64,000 nucleotides of DNA from Neodiprion pinetum. Lineage: Eukaryota; Arthropoda; Insecta; Hymenoptera; Diprionidae. Position 1 is the stretch's first letter. Each line of letters opens with the position of its first letter. The stretch covers positions 22,660,470 through 22,724,469 of the forward strand of contig NC_060238.1 in NCBI RefSeq assembly GCF_021155775.2, in the 5' to 3' direction. Positions 39,086-51,395 of this stretch are shown piece by piece. A program made the position numbers and the translations under genes. The notes under the pieces are model-generated. The model had not been told where the DNA came from and did not search any database. It saw only the letters and a program-made list of their open reading frames with translations.

Positions 39086-39480
39086 CCGGGACAATCTCTT
39101 GAAACTTGAAAATCAACCGCGCATGCGCCAAATGATTAAATCTCATTGGTCGGCGAAATAATCCCGCAGCGATATTCTTGCCTGCGACGCAGGCGTGCCA
39201 ACCTACGCAAAATGTGTACGTTTGAATTTTCAAAGAGCATAAACATTATATTCCGATCGTTCTTCGAAGAATCAACTTTCCGACCCGATAACAAATGCTT
39301 CCCAAACCTTTCCGAGTCGCTGCTTAAATTATTTGAGATTCTAACCTCGAAAATTCGTATCGACTACATCGCCGGCAGAAACAGTTTGACAGCTGAAACT
39401 CGGGTTGGCCAGCCTGCGCGAACAACCGATAAAACTCGCGCATGCGCAATAGATTTTCAAGTTTCAAGAGAATGTCCCGG
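39086..39480. mobile_element. TA-flanked fold-back MITE (CCGGGACA ends)
   Basis: The ends CCGGGACAATCTCTTGAAAC and, inverted, CCGGGACATTCTCTTGAAAC match at 19 of 20 positions. Both arms then run through AACTTGAAAATC to GCGCATGCGC, about 55 bp in all. TA flanks both sides (39084-39085 and 39481-39482), the expected Tc1/mariner-like duplication. The interior of about 280 bp has no credible gene. The arms are well conserved, so this is probably one of the younger fold-back copies here. Confidence 0.85.
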
Positions 39481-42223
39481 TATACATATATGTACGGAGT
39501 GAGCTCTTCGTGAAACTAGAATTTAAATAAATATACGCTTGACAATAAAATATGAACGTTGATATTAATTTGCAGAAGTATTCTATACAAAGAAAAAAAA
39601 ATAAAGAATCACATCCAAGCTACGAAAACAAAAAAAATTCAGCGTGCCAAAATTATGAAAGGCAATAATGGAAATCGAATAATTAAATTCAGCAAAGACG
39701 AGACGAAATTCTTTATGGGATACTAATGATAATGTTTTTATACATCTACACATATTGTATAAATTTATACACAAAACGATGAGTTCGCAAAACATTAGGT
39801 AGGGTAAAATAATTTGAAGGATTTGACAAAATTGCTGTATTTTGTCTTCCTTCGTATTATTATTAAAACTGATGGATAAAAAACAAAAATAAAAATTATA
39901 CATGAAATTATTCAATCTTTAATATTCATTATTGTAATAGAAGACGAGCATTCTGTTACATTACATCCTTATTTCAGTCAACCTATGTCAAATAAATGAA
40001 AACGGCTTCTCTTTGTTTCATAAAATACTTTTTCTCGCGTTGAAATTTTTTTGAAATTATCTCGGTTTTAAAAAGTTTTTTCCGACTAAAAATTAAAAAG
40101 GCTTCACTGATTATTTTAATCACCCAATGCTTTTTTCTTGTTTTTACACGTACCATTTTTGTTTTCCGTTACAATTATTTCGTCAGACGCTATTCCCGAA
40201 TAATTTCGTTCGTGAGATCAAATTAAATTCTTGGAAAAAAGCGAGAAATTGCAAACAATTTCGGCAACGTTTCCGCGGACTTAACACTCTCGTCTTAAAA
40301 AAAAATATGTATATATGTACTATATATTGTTACAAAGGGTGAAATCACCCGTTTTACCCCCTTTTAATGATCTAGTAGTCATCATAGATACAAGAAGTTT
40401 ATAAACCTCTTATGTCTTTGAAAACAATAGTTGCTGCATCAACCAACATTATTGTAAAAACAGTCTTGTTTCAGACTTTCAACTAGAAACACGTTCTCTG
40501 CTATTAAAACTTTTCCATAACATTTTATTTGCGTCTTTAATTGACTCTTTAAATAAGCTCGCGAATCCATATTTATTTTGCAACACATATATATGTATAT
40601 ATATATATATAGTGGCAACAGTTTAATCCTGCTGGACTGGAGGCTGAGACCTGCGATAAGCCGAGGACGTGTGTTTCGCGCCCTAGCAATATCTTTGAAA
40701 GTTTGCGGTTTCAGGAACCCTTCCTCGTCGTGGGCCGGACCACAAACTTGGAGAGCGAGAGAGAAATAGAGTGAGAGTGAGACAACGAGAGAGAGAGAGA
40801 GAGAGGAGAGGGAGAGTGACTCGCCAGCAACAGCTGGTCTTCCAAAGTGACGGTAACCCTGTGAGCCAAATGCCTCATTGCTTAATAAATTTTCGATCCG
40901 AGTTTATCTTACGCTATCCAATTTTACTCAGCTGCTTGTACCGCGTGTCACGCGAGAAGTTACAACAAATACTGGGATACTGGGTTAAGAAGAAAAAAAG
41001 AAGAGATAGAAAAACAAAAAAAAAAAAATAAAAAAAATAAAAAACGAAGTGTTTACGCAAATAGACAACTGAGGTTGAAAATACGCCGTGACTTTTCTTA
41101 ACGTAGAAATAAACTTTTCGCCTATCAAACTTCGAATAGATATACGTCCTCGAGTATTCGGGTGCACTTTTCAAGAATTCATGTCGTTCCGTGGTTTAGG
41201 TATTCATTTCTATGATTCAATTCCGCTGACAATGAAATTAATCTATTCGCTTTTTTGAAGACTTTAGTGTACAATCTTGATTTTCGTTATTTACGATTTA
41301 CTCGAGATGTACGCTGCGTATTAAATAATTGTCAAGTGTATTGCGTGAGGGTGAAATCTTCCGTCAGAATTATTTGGTAGTATTATTCTCACAGTGCGTG
41401 AAAAATGCAAATTTTTAAGGGAAAAAAACTCAACTTATTAACCATGTCCAAGACATCCCAAAATCTTCGAAAAAGGGTTTCTATACTGAAATCAATGCAT
41501 TTTGAGTCAGTATTTTAATTTCAAACTGAGCGAGTTCATTACTTGTGTAGAAAAAATTTTTCATCTGAATTAACTATTCGGAAAAAAAATTTGGATATGC
41601 AGTTTCGTAAAAAACGCCGTAGTAATTTCCAAGATTTTGACCACGCATAGTCCCTCCTCAGAGAATTTATTTTTGAACAAAACAAAGGAAAATAAAAACT
41701 CGCATATTTATAAAGTTCGCAGTTATGCATAAACGAACCAGTAGATCAAAGGATGAGCCAGAAATTACCTAACCTAATTTACAAAATGTAAGGTCTGCTG
41801 GAAATGCGGTGTTAAATGTAACACCGAAAATATTCTACAGAAGTCCACACCGTTTTGGAATTGATTTTAAGACCACTCAATGTGTCAAGAATCGAAGGAT
41901 TTACTACGATGATGTTTAATTTTGCACTGATTGTTTTGAAGTTTTATCGACACCGTGAATTTTCTGACAATGTAATCCTTTTTTTTTTTCTAAATAAAAA
42001 TCCAATTTCTTTGCTGCAGCTGAGGTTGAATATCTTGTGATAACCGCGTGATTCGGTAAATGATAGGATAATTGAACCACTCAAATGAAAATTACGAAAA
42101 TAACTCCGCGGCATGTTAATTTTCCAGGGATGCGGGAGGTTTTCTCAGGCAACACGCATTTTCGCGGAATAAAGTAAAATATCGAAAAGCTTCGAGTCTG
42201 GTCGTAGTAACAGTGAGAAAGAT

Positions 42224-42321
<98 letters not shown>

Positions 42322-43242
42322 GATCAAAGAAAAAACCGTGCTCGGTGACGGAAGGGTTGGAGAAAAGTCGCGACTTGGTCATAATTCATGCATCATAACG
42401 AAGGTGTATTTAAGTATACGGAGCCCTGTGAGCGCTACTCCATGGGGTGGCTTCAATTCCGGCGCAGTTGGATGCAGCGGTTGCAGAAACCGGGGGTTCC
42501 GCTTTGACTTTGAGGTGCAATTAAAAGTGAATTTTACGGCTGGCGCGCATCGCGCGAATTAAACGGCAGACCGAACGCCGCACAGGCTTTTGCTTTGGAA
42601 ACGCAAAGGCGAAAGCTCATGCCTAGCAGAGGCTTGCGTTGGCCTCCATCGATTCTCCAACTTCTAAGTATAATTAACGTACGCGGTGCGATGATGAAAC
42701 ACCGGGCGAATGAATCAACGAAGGGAAAAACGCGCGCTCAGAAGCGGCAAAAAGTGAGAAAAAAATAAATAAATAAATTTAAAAAAAAATAAAGAAACAA
42801 ACGCGAAAAGCTCGTGGTAAAATAGCTCCGAAAGCTTCCCGGCTCTCCTTCGACTACGTGGCTATTTTAGCTCCCTTGGATCGGCGCGGTTCTCGTCCAG
42901 GTTGCGCAGGACGGATGAAACGGTTGGCGAACTTATGCGCGCGCATACCTCGTGTTGTCCGAGGGCGCGATATTCGTTACCCACAGCTTTAGTGGCTTTA
43001 GTGCACCGCGCGCTAGCCACCAGGTTGAAACGGACGTTCCGCAGAGCGCTTTCTCGGTCTTGGATTCGTCGGGAGTTTGGAAGAGCGGACGAAGTTTAGG
43101 TTGGCGAAATATTTGTCCATCACCTGCCGCTGATAAAAAGTGCGAAAAATAAGAATAGAAAATTTTTATCGCGAGTTTGTGTGATTGTCAAAGTGCAGAT
43201 ATCGTCCGGTTGTTTTGAGTGATACGATTGATCGTCGAAGAC
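39481..43242. other. Intergenic spacer and 5' flank of the 43243 exon
   Basis: AT-rich to about 42100, then an 88-bp (GA)n tract, then a GC-richer region (about 42420-43140) that probably holds the promoter and 5' UTR of the exon starting at 43243. (TA)n lies near 40588-40611 and short (GA)n near 40783-40804. No clear TATA/initiator pair was found for 43243. Confidence 0.5.
42231..42318. repeat. (GA)n microsatellite, about 44 units
   Basis: Uninterrupted GA for about 88 bp, lying roughly 0.9 kb upstream of the signal-peptide exon. GAGA repeats bind GAGA factor in insects; any such role here is inference. Confidence 0.95.
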
Positions 43243-43303
43243 ATGTGGAAACTCGATTGGAGGATCGTCCTTTGCGTTATCCTCGTCGCCTCGCAAGTCA
43301 AAG
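43243..43303 (+). CDS. Probable first coding exon with signal peptide
   Basis: An ATG at 43243 (context AAGACATG) opens MWKLDWRIVLCVILVASQV followed by Lys and a split codon: a short charged start, an 11-residue hydrophobic core and a Ser/Gln turn typical of a secretory signal peptide. A GT (AAAG|GTCTGT, 43304) follows the first base of the next codon, giving a phase-1 break, common for first exons of immunoglobulin-type and other secreted proteins. Read through, the frame stops after seven more codons, so splicing is needed. No downstream exon could be identified, and the rest may lie far off or outside the window. The donor is weak. The (GA)n tract and the GC-richer flank upstream suit a promoter region. 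Confidence 0.4.
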
Positions 43304-44063
43304 GTCTGTCTTTCATTCGGAATTTTTGAATATTACGTCGTTCGAGAAAAGTGGTCAAGAAAACGAAGCGGAACTTGGTGGAGAGATTTTTTGTTTTCTT
43401 TCATTTTTCGCGATGATTTCACGATATTTCGAGCTTGCGCGATGGCTGGAAATTTTGTAAAGCTACTTTTCTGCGGATCAAATTGTCTCGTCTTGATTTC
43501 TCGAACTAGAACAGACCGCAAGAACGACTTGATGATTCACGAAAGCTTCATATTCTTTGGGCATTCATTACTGCGAGGAAAAACCGCGAGGTTCGAGCTT
43601 TTTATTCCGGTTAGAAAAATGAATTAACAAAATTAAAGTCGTTCAGGGCTGTCATAGAAAAACCCTCAGCGTTATCTTTGAGTCGGGTTTTTTTTCCGAC
43701 AAGGGAATTGAGACGATTTTTGAGGGTGGGGGGAAACAGGCGTGCGTTGTCCGAATATAGAATCGGATATTTCGATGTGCATCCATTTGCTTTAGTTTGG
43801 ATGCCATTAGCTCCCCACTCGACGATGTAACAACGTCCTCGTCTATATTTAACTTGTATTAAAAACATCGGCTCTGGTCTCTGGAACTCGGCTCGACTCG
43901 CGACGCCTGCGGCTCAAGGGCTAATAACGAGAGCTTTCAGTGGACTAGAGCTTTCAGCGAAGCTTATGCCAGAGGCCGATGCGAGGATGAATTGAACCTC
44001 AAAAAGTAAAATTAAGCAGCCCCGTAGCTAGTGAGCAAGAAAAATTGTTAGTTTTTTTTTCCA
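43304..44063. other. Probable intron or intergenic DNA
   Basis: No gene recognised. If the 43243 exon is real, this is the start of its first intron. It is AT-rich with short unsupported open frames. Confidence 0.4.
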
Positions 44064-44630
44064 AACAGGCTTAAAAGTTTCATTTAGGTACAAAAATACG
44101 CCTGATAAACTTTGAGCTCTTAATATTAACATTAAGAGGTCGCGCATGGCAATTTTTCATTTTCCGTAAGAATAAAATTGGTAAAAATGAATTTTACTCC
44201 TTCTGATTTTTATAACTACCTAACGATGCTTCGTACAAAAAATTCATAAACATCTTTATTGTAGAAAATTGATCGCTCTTTAAACGAAAGTTCTAAACAT
44301 TTTCTTATAAATTCATTCATTTACAAGATATTCAATTAAATAAATTCAACTTTTACCTTGAATAATTTTCGAACAAGTGAATTTACCAGAAAGTAATAAG
44401 AAACCTTTTATAAAGAACGTTCAATTCTCTACAAAAATGTGCTTCCAACTTTTCTGTACGTCGCATCTTTAGCCAGTTATAAAAATCAGAACGAGGAGAA
44501 TCCGTTTTTATCCATGTCATTCTTACCGAAAATAGAAAAGTGCGGCAAGCAGCCTCCTAATTATAATATTAAAAGCTCAAATTTAAACGGGCCTATTTTT
44601 ATACTCAATTATGGAACTTTTGAACCTGTT
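44064..44630. mobile_element. Fold-back element (AACAGG...CCTGTT ends)
   Basis: The left end AACAGGCTTAAAAGTTTCAT and the inverted right end AACAGGTTCAAAAGTTCCAT match at 17 of 20 positions. The arms continue as diverged inverted copies through TTAATATTA, TTCTGATTTTTATAACT and TTGTAGA(A/G)AATTGA, so almost the whole 567 bp is one imperfect palindrome. No clear target duplication is visible. Apparent ORFs (for example 44439-44735, +) are simply the arm sequence. Confidence 0.75.
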
Positions 44631-47600
44631 GAGATGACTGAAAAAATTTTTTTTCTCGGTATTTTCCCACACTCTAATATACATATATTATTTTTGTGGA
44701 AGAAAAGACTGTCCGACACCCGGATTAAACTCTAAAAGAATAGTTCGCTGTGACTCGAGCTTCGGAAATGATCGCTTTGATGGCTCCGGTTTATCGGATC
44801 GGACGATGATGCTTTGAAACTAGGAATATGGGCGCGTAAGCCGGATCACACTAGTTTCAGTGCTAAACCAGATAAACCGCTTCTTCCAATTTCATTGCTC
44901 GTTTCCTCGCTGTTTCGAAAGTCTGAATCGCTTTTAATTCCGCAACATGCGTAAACATTTGACGGTGATAAACTCGTTTCCGACCCTGTCGCGTAATTAA
45001 GCGAGAACAGTAACTTACACAATATCATGTGTTTAAGTAACAACTGGTTGAATGAAAACAAATTAATCAACTTGTAGCAATTGCGGGTGAAATTAGGTAT
45101 CTGCATTTTGAACAAAAGAAAAAATTTATATTCAACTAACGCAGAAAAGCACAGAATAGTTGTGTCGTATTTCTCTTTCTCTTTAAAACAAGACAGTTAC
45201 CGGCGTTACTAACAATTTAATTTCACTGATTTTTTAATACATAGATATAGATAAACCTTAGCATGGATGACGTAAGAAATTTAACACCAAGTTTGTGAAA
45301 ACGAGTTTATCTGCTGTACACGTCATCAAAATTAAGGAGGAAAATTAAAAAAGCCTGTAATTTGCGTGTTTTTTTTTTCTTTCTCATTTTAAAAGTGAAC
45401 ATTTATTTAGAAAACATCGACCTTGGTATACAAACACTTTCTGAAGAAATTGTTTTTTTTTTTTCAAACAAAGACACGTACAGTCTTTTTAATTTTTTTT
45501 ACTAATAATTACGCATTTAAAATCATCTGTGAACAGCGCAGGACAGCTAATTAGGGGTGAAAATTCGGTGAGGGGATGAATTTGACCGTATAATGTTAAG
45601 TAAAACGGTAGAAAAGCAGGAAAAGCCCGATGCTCGTTCACATCTGATTGGATCGTCAACCATCCTAACGAAATTTGCAGCCGGAACGCCTTTCTGAAAT
45701 CGCAGACTTCGATTCCGCGGAAAGACGGTAAAACCTGAGAAACTGCGGACGAATTCGCCTCGAGTAATTGACCTTTCACGGATATTTAGCCGGACTTTTA
45801 ACGCTCCGAGCTTATACGGTTGCTCGTAAAGAGCTTCCTGCCTCCGGTTTACGATCCTTCGACCCAGACCCGCGGAATCCGCACGTCTCACCCAGATGCA
45901 AGCCATGTCAGGATACCCATCGTCGATCGTTAGAGGCAGTAAAACATGCCGATCTGATGCGGACGCGTGGTGATCGAGATGCAGAGTGATACCGAAACAG
46001 AAGGGTCGAAATAATTCGAGGTGAAAAGTGCCGGAGCTTTTTGCAAAGAAGCACAGAATCGATGTGACAATGATGCGTAACTCTGAAATCCGCTTCTTTT
46101 CACGATTCGAATATTAATTCATTGCAGGTTTTGTTTTTATTTCATAAGAGATCAAAGTAATCATTTACTAACTAAAATTACTGGGCACTATATTTTAGAA
46201 CAGTGTTTGTGTCGAGGGAACCAGTATGTGGTGAAAACTGATTATATCTGATGATTCCCATAAAAAATTTTAACTTGAAAAACAGATTTTAGATGATAAA
46301 GTCATGGAAATTGCTTTGGTTATCACGTAGAACCATTTTTCTCCAAAAAGAAAAAAAAAAAAAATTTGCTGTGATAAGATTAAAGACACATCGTTAGTCC
46401 GATTATACTCGACAAGGAATTGTTATCTTCGGAAAAGCTGCCATAAAAAATACAGTGTAATCGTCCGGTCATCATAATGATGAAAATTTAAACAAATGAA
46501 CCATTATTCGGTACACTACTCATTGGTAAATGAAATTCAAGCAAATGACTGTATACTCAAATGAAATCGACGCTTCTGTCAAAGAGAACAAATGGAATTG
46601 GACTAGCGGTGTAGCTTTAACCTTACGACAATCGATCGATCGTCCGAAATGTGGTTTCAGTTGTTTAGACGGCATCACGAAGCTTCCAAAGGTCCCAAAA
46701 TTTACCATTATCATCCTATCGTACTTCGGTAATTCGATCCAACTTGTTGGCTGCAGACTCGAAGCTTCGCTGAGGAGCAAAACTCGCGTCTATCCTAATC
46801 AGAGTTGGAATTGTGAAGTGGTCTGTATACGTGGGCATGAGCCTGGAAAGGAAAGCTGGCTTGCGCCGCGGCCGCGGAAGAGATTGTTCGCGGTTCTTCA
46901 GGCGAGAGGTTATATAAATCAGCGAGATAGATGCGATCCGATAAAACGTGAACGATTGATTCATTGGGGCACATCGGTGAATTTCCGCAGCCGTACGATG
47001 GAGTTCGGAGCCTCAAGACGATCCGAAGCCACGCGCCCAGCCGCTCACCCTCGCTAAATAACGGCCCGTTTAATGCGCGGGATCGACCGAAGCTCTTCCA
47101 CCAGCTTTCGTTCACCCCAAGAGCGAAGTGCCCCCCCAAACTCGACGGAAAAACACTGTCCGTAGTCCGAGGACTCGAAGGACCCTTTCGCTACGGTAAA
47201 CCGAATTTCACTCGAAACCGGCGACCCGCTACGAAGGTCGACCCAAATTTTCGGGAGTTGTCTTCTTGCCCGTTTCACTGGGCGGTTGGAAGCCTCTGTC
47301 ATCCTCGCCAACGGTGGATGATCCTTCAATTTTAAGGTCTAATTTTTCCTCTCTGACATCTCGCCGAAAGAATCGTCCATCAATACTGGTTTCGATGAAA
47401 ACTCTCACTCTGTAATCCTGACCTTCGAAACACTGACCGACTTCCTCGGGATGCAGGAGTGGAAACTTGAAGTGACTTTTATCCTGGCTTCACTGCAAGC
47501 TCCCAATCAGCCGATGGATAACTTGTCAAGGACTTTCGTAACTATTTATCTGAGAAAAAATGGTCTTCTCATAATTTTTAGTATCTTCTTACAGAGGTTG

Positions 47601-48128
47601 ATTCGTTCGCTATCGGAGGTTCTGTACGATCGTTACATTCTTTCGGAACTGGTTTGTTAAACTTGATTTTTGAATCACCTAAGATGTTATCAATCGCTGA
47701 TAGACAACGGAGATTCTCGTTCCAAGAAGTGGAAATTAAACTCGAGTTTTAGAAGACCGACCTCAAGAGTAAAGACCGATGGCTTTCCTTCCGGCAGAGA
47801 CGATAAACGGTGAAGTTTCCCAATTTGCGGGTTGATCTTATTTTATAAATTCGGAATATTCCCTCTCGCAAAAGCGGTTAACGACTTTCGCAGCACGCGC
47901 TGAATGGCTGGGGGTTAATTATTTCAAACTAAACGGCCAGCCGGGTGGGATGGTCTAATCGATGTGATTCCGGTCCGCAGCGGGCGATGATAGGATATGA
48001 TTTTCAATTTACGGTCCGGGTCGGAATGCCGTTCAAAAGTCGTTCCGCCCCGCCTCGGAAGCTTGGAAACTATCGATCAGGGCATCAAGGAGTCGATTGA
48101 GTACTCCAGGCTGTTAACGAGCCTTTCG

Positions 48129-48162
48129 TCCCGTCCCGTTCCGTTCCGTTCCATTCCGTTCC
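48129..48162. repeat. Pentanucleotide (CCGTT)n repeat
   Basis: About seven near-perfect CCGTT/CCGTC/CCATT units. Confidence 0.85.
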
Positions 48163-49705
48163 GATCCCGGGGGTACGTGGCTTCCCTGGGAGATGGAAAA
48201 TTGAAAATTTTCGATAATGAGAAACGAGAGCCGAAAGACGAAGAAGCGGATCGCGAGATTGCCGGCGAACATCGAGCGAAAAAGCTCCGGGAGGAGGTCA
48301 CCCATCATCATTCCACGACGTCAAGTGACGCTGCCTGCTGCTTGAGTGGGCCTCGTCCTTCTCTTGCACTCCCAATTGTGGATAATTGAATCTGACAGGG
48401 CCTCGATTGATCGCGCGATCATCTCGAGAATCAGCCAAGCCGGACCCCAAAGGCGGGAGGCGTTCGATCAGGCCGGAAAGTCCGCGAGTGGAACGATCCA
48501 AGCGTCAATTACACGGATCTAAAAAAAAAACAAATGTTTTAGGTCAGCTTCGTGGGATGTTTTTTTTTTTTTTGTGACTACTGTGTTTTCGAATGTCCTG
48601 AATCCAAAAATCACTTCCGTTTCCCTTCATCACGTACAGCATTTTTGTAAAACACAAAGTGAAATGTACTTAAAATTCCGTGTTCATTCTTCTCGCCTAT
48701 GAAACCTTTTCTTATTCTCTTTTGATACTTCTTCGAACACTCTTCTGCTTTCCATCTTCTGTTTCCCTGTTTGTATTTATTCTCGAACATCACTCTGATA
48801 CGTATTGAATGAGAGTATGAAATCACTTTTGCGTAGGATTTTTAAAATCAAGAACATGATACCAGATTTCGAATGAAACGGGTGTTTCACTCTGAATAAA
48901 ACTCCAAACACGAGTTGGAAGATAAAACCCGACTTGATGGAATTTTTTGATTAGATACTCGTCCCAGTTTCATTGAGTAAAAATCTGTAAGAAACGGTAT
49001 AAAAAATCTGTGCAATTTTTTTAACGCCAGCCCTAGTTGAACCGAAATTTCGAACTGCGTTCCGGATTCCCTTGGCGTCAAAACGTGACACGCGACGTCA
49101 TTCCGCAAGACAGGATGAAACATACGTTCAGAGAATACTTTTTATACCGTAACACCGGGTCTCTGTTGGCCCGACAACTGGACTCGGCCCTGTTATGAAT
49201 TCACGCGTGAATTCACGCCCACTGTGAAACGGGAGTCTGAATTACGTGTCAAGTGACACGAAATTTTCGTCCGATCTACAGAGTGCGTTTAATAATTATT
49301 ACGACACAGAATGTTTTTAAACCACCGCGTCGAACGAGCAATGAATGTCGCGGAGCGAAAAACCGAATTCGCGTCACCGGAAACGGGACGAAATTAATTT
49401 TTATGGTTAGACTGTTTAACTTCGATTCTATGCATCGTTATTTCGTTTAAATTTCAATTAATTGCTCCGCGTGTTTACCGCCGGGGTATAATAAATATAT
49501 GTACAGCTGTTCGGTGTTCGTGAAAAGTGATTAAACAATCCGACAGTTTATACATACGCGAAAAGCAAACACGGTACTATATGCAGAACGGTGTGTACGC
49601 TTATTGATTTTATAATTGAACGAATATCGCCGTTTCATTTACATCCTCGTATCAAACTCGCGATGCCATTCGTAAATCGAATTCAATCGCTATCGGCGTT
49701 TAAAG

Positions 49706-49723
49706 CCCCCCCCCCCCCCCCCC
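49706..49723. repeat. Poly(C) tract, 18 nt
   Basis: Uninterrupted C run. Confidence 0.9.
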
Positions 49724-50904
49724 TCTATCATCAAACCCTAAGGCTTGTGTCCGCAAAACTCGCATGTTGATCGAACATCAACAGCTGAGTCCTTGGATTT
49801 TATTGTGTCCCCATAACTCGCGGTGAATAATATTTTTTCAATACAATATCAATACCGCGCATCTCTTTTTCGAATATCGATACATGGATGATTCTCAATT
49901 TTCTTTTACTCCCGTGCTGACAAAACATTGTTTCAATGTTCGACAAAAGGGAGATGAACAAAACCAAAAAAACAAAATTGCGAATAAACAAATTTGTTCA
50001 TGCGTTTTGAATTCGAGGCAACGGAAGCGAAAAGGACGATGAAAATAATAACGTATTTCAATAAAAAATATCCGGTATAATAACCGCTTGAATAAACCTA
50101 CGCTGAGTTCAATGCGGGTCATAGAATAGTTCGTCGGATATTTTTGCGGACTGGGATTCGTGGGTGAAACGTTTCCCTTGCTGCACCGCGTGAAAATCCC
50201 GTGCTGAATATTACGCGAAGTGAGTTAAACCGACGTAATCGCGAAGCTCGTTGAATTGTAAATCGAGAAAAATCCGAAAGGTGGAAATCGGAATATTTAC
50301 CCCTAATAATCACCACCGTGTTCACCGATCATTATTACCGCCCCCATCAACGGCGACGGTTCGCGATCAGCCGCAGACGTGGAAAAACCGACGGACGACG
50401 GTTTTGTGCTATTATAAAGATTATTCCTCCCACATTGGAAGCTCGCCAAAATTCACTTCGGATATTATGTGGGTTACACTCGCTTTCGGCCTCTAAGATA
50501 TTCGCGATGCCTTCCCTCGCCCGGTGTTCTCAATTTTTTATTCTAGATCCGGATCTCCTTGTTTCTTCCCCCCTCTTCCCCCCTCTCCCCCTCCCCCCTC
50601 CCCCGCTACCCTTTTCCTTATAGTTGTTTGATGTTTGACCCGACGTAACGCTCGAATAAATTCACCCGCGGAGAATTCAACTCGCGAATCGTTTCTCGAG
50701 CCTTTTGCAACCCTTATCCTGGGACCGTGAATCCTTCCAGGGGTGAGACCCTTAACGTTTCGAGTGGTTGACTCAATTTACCCCTTTTTCTTACGTACCG
50801 GGGACGCGGATGAAGGAGTCGAAGCGGGAAGGCATGGATTTTTGGAAACGGGGAAATTTTTTATTTTTTGTTTATTTATTTATTTTTTTTTTCCATCTTC
50901 TGTC

Positions 50905-51395
50905 AGCTTCCGTCACTTTGAAGGATGTAAGAAACGTTGTGGTTTAAGTCGAAAATCACTTTTTAAACAATTTCAAAGAATTTTTTCATTTTTCTAACAT
51001 CTGGAGTTCGAAAAACAGCTTTTTAGAAAAAAACTGTTTGACAATAGAATTTGAAACTTGAATGAAATATTTCCATTCCCCGTTCTATTTGAATTTCCGG
51101 TTCTACCGGAAACTAATCGATTCTCATTGTTATATACCGACAAACGTATACTTTTTTCTCCTTATTAATTTTCTAAATAAACGAATATGTTTTTTCGAGA
51201 TTTTATACTTCTGAAAAAAAAAAAATATTAAGAATTTCGTGTTTTTCAGAATGTAATTTTTTTCTTCTTCTTTGAAAAAATTTTAAATCGCCCGCCAGAT
51301 TCTAAGTGTAAAATTTTTTACTCCCGCGTAAATTTTGTCGGATAGACCGACGTGTTCCTTTTCACGGTGATGAAAATTATGGCAACAAAAAAAAA
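50905..51395 (+). repeat. Diverged interspersed repeat, copy 1
   Basis: Aligns in direct orientation, with many substitutions and small gaps, to 63222-63690. Shared landmarks are AAAATCACTTTTT/GATCACTTTTT, TTCCGGTTCTAC, AAATAAACGAATATGTTTTT versus GAATAAACGATCATGTTTTT, and GACCGACGTG/GACCGACAGA. No terminal repeats or coding frame are visible. It may be an old dispersed repeat of unknown class. Confidence 0.65.

Larger units (their letters stand above)
44631..50904. other. Intergenic or intronic spacer
   Basis: No gene confirmed. It contains a TATATAA at about 46913, a pentamer repeat at 48129-48162, C x18 at 49706-49723, a CT/CCCT-rich tract at about 50565-50615, and TTTA repeats near 50865-50890. 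The longest open frame (46530-47057, +) shows no domain or signal. Confidence 0.5.

Noticed and set aside
42116..42398. Ser-Leu or Arg-Glu repeat proteins
   Set aside because: These are direct translations of the (GA)n microsatellite.
44439..44735. 98-codon + strand frame
   Set aside because: It consists mostly of one arm of the fold-back element at 44064-44630.
46530..47057. 175-codon + strand frame
   Set aside because: No family resemblance, and the - strand is equally open in the same region.
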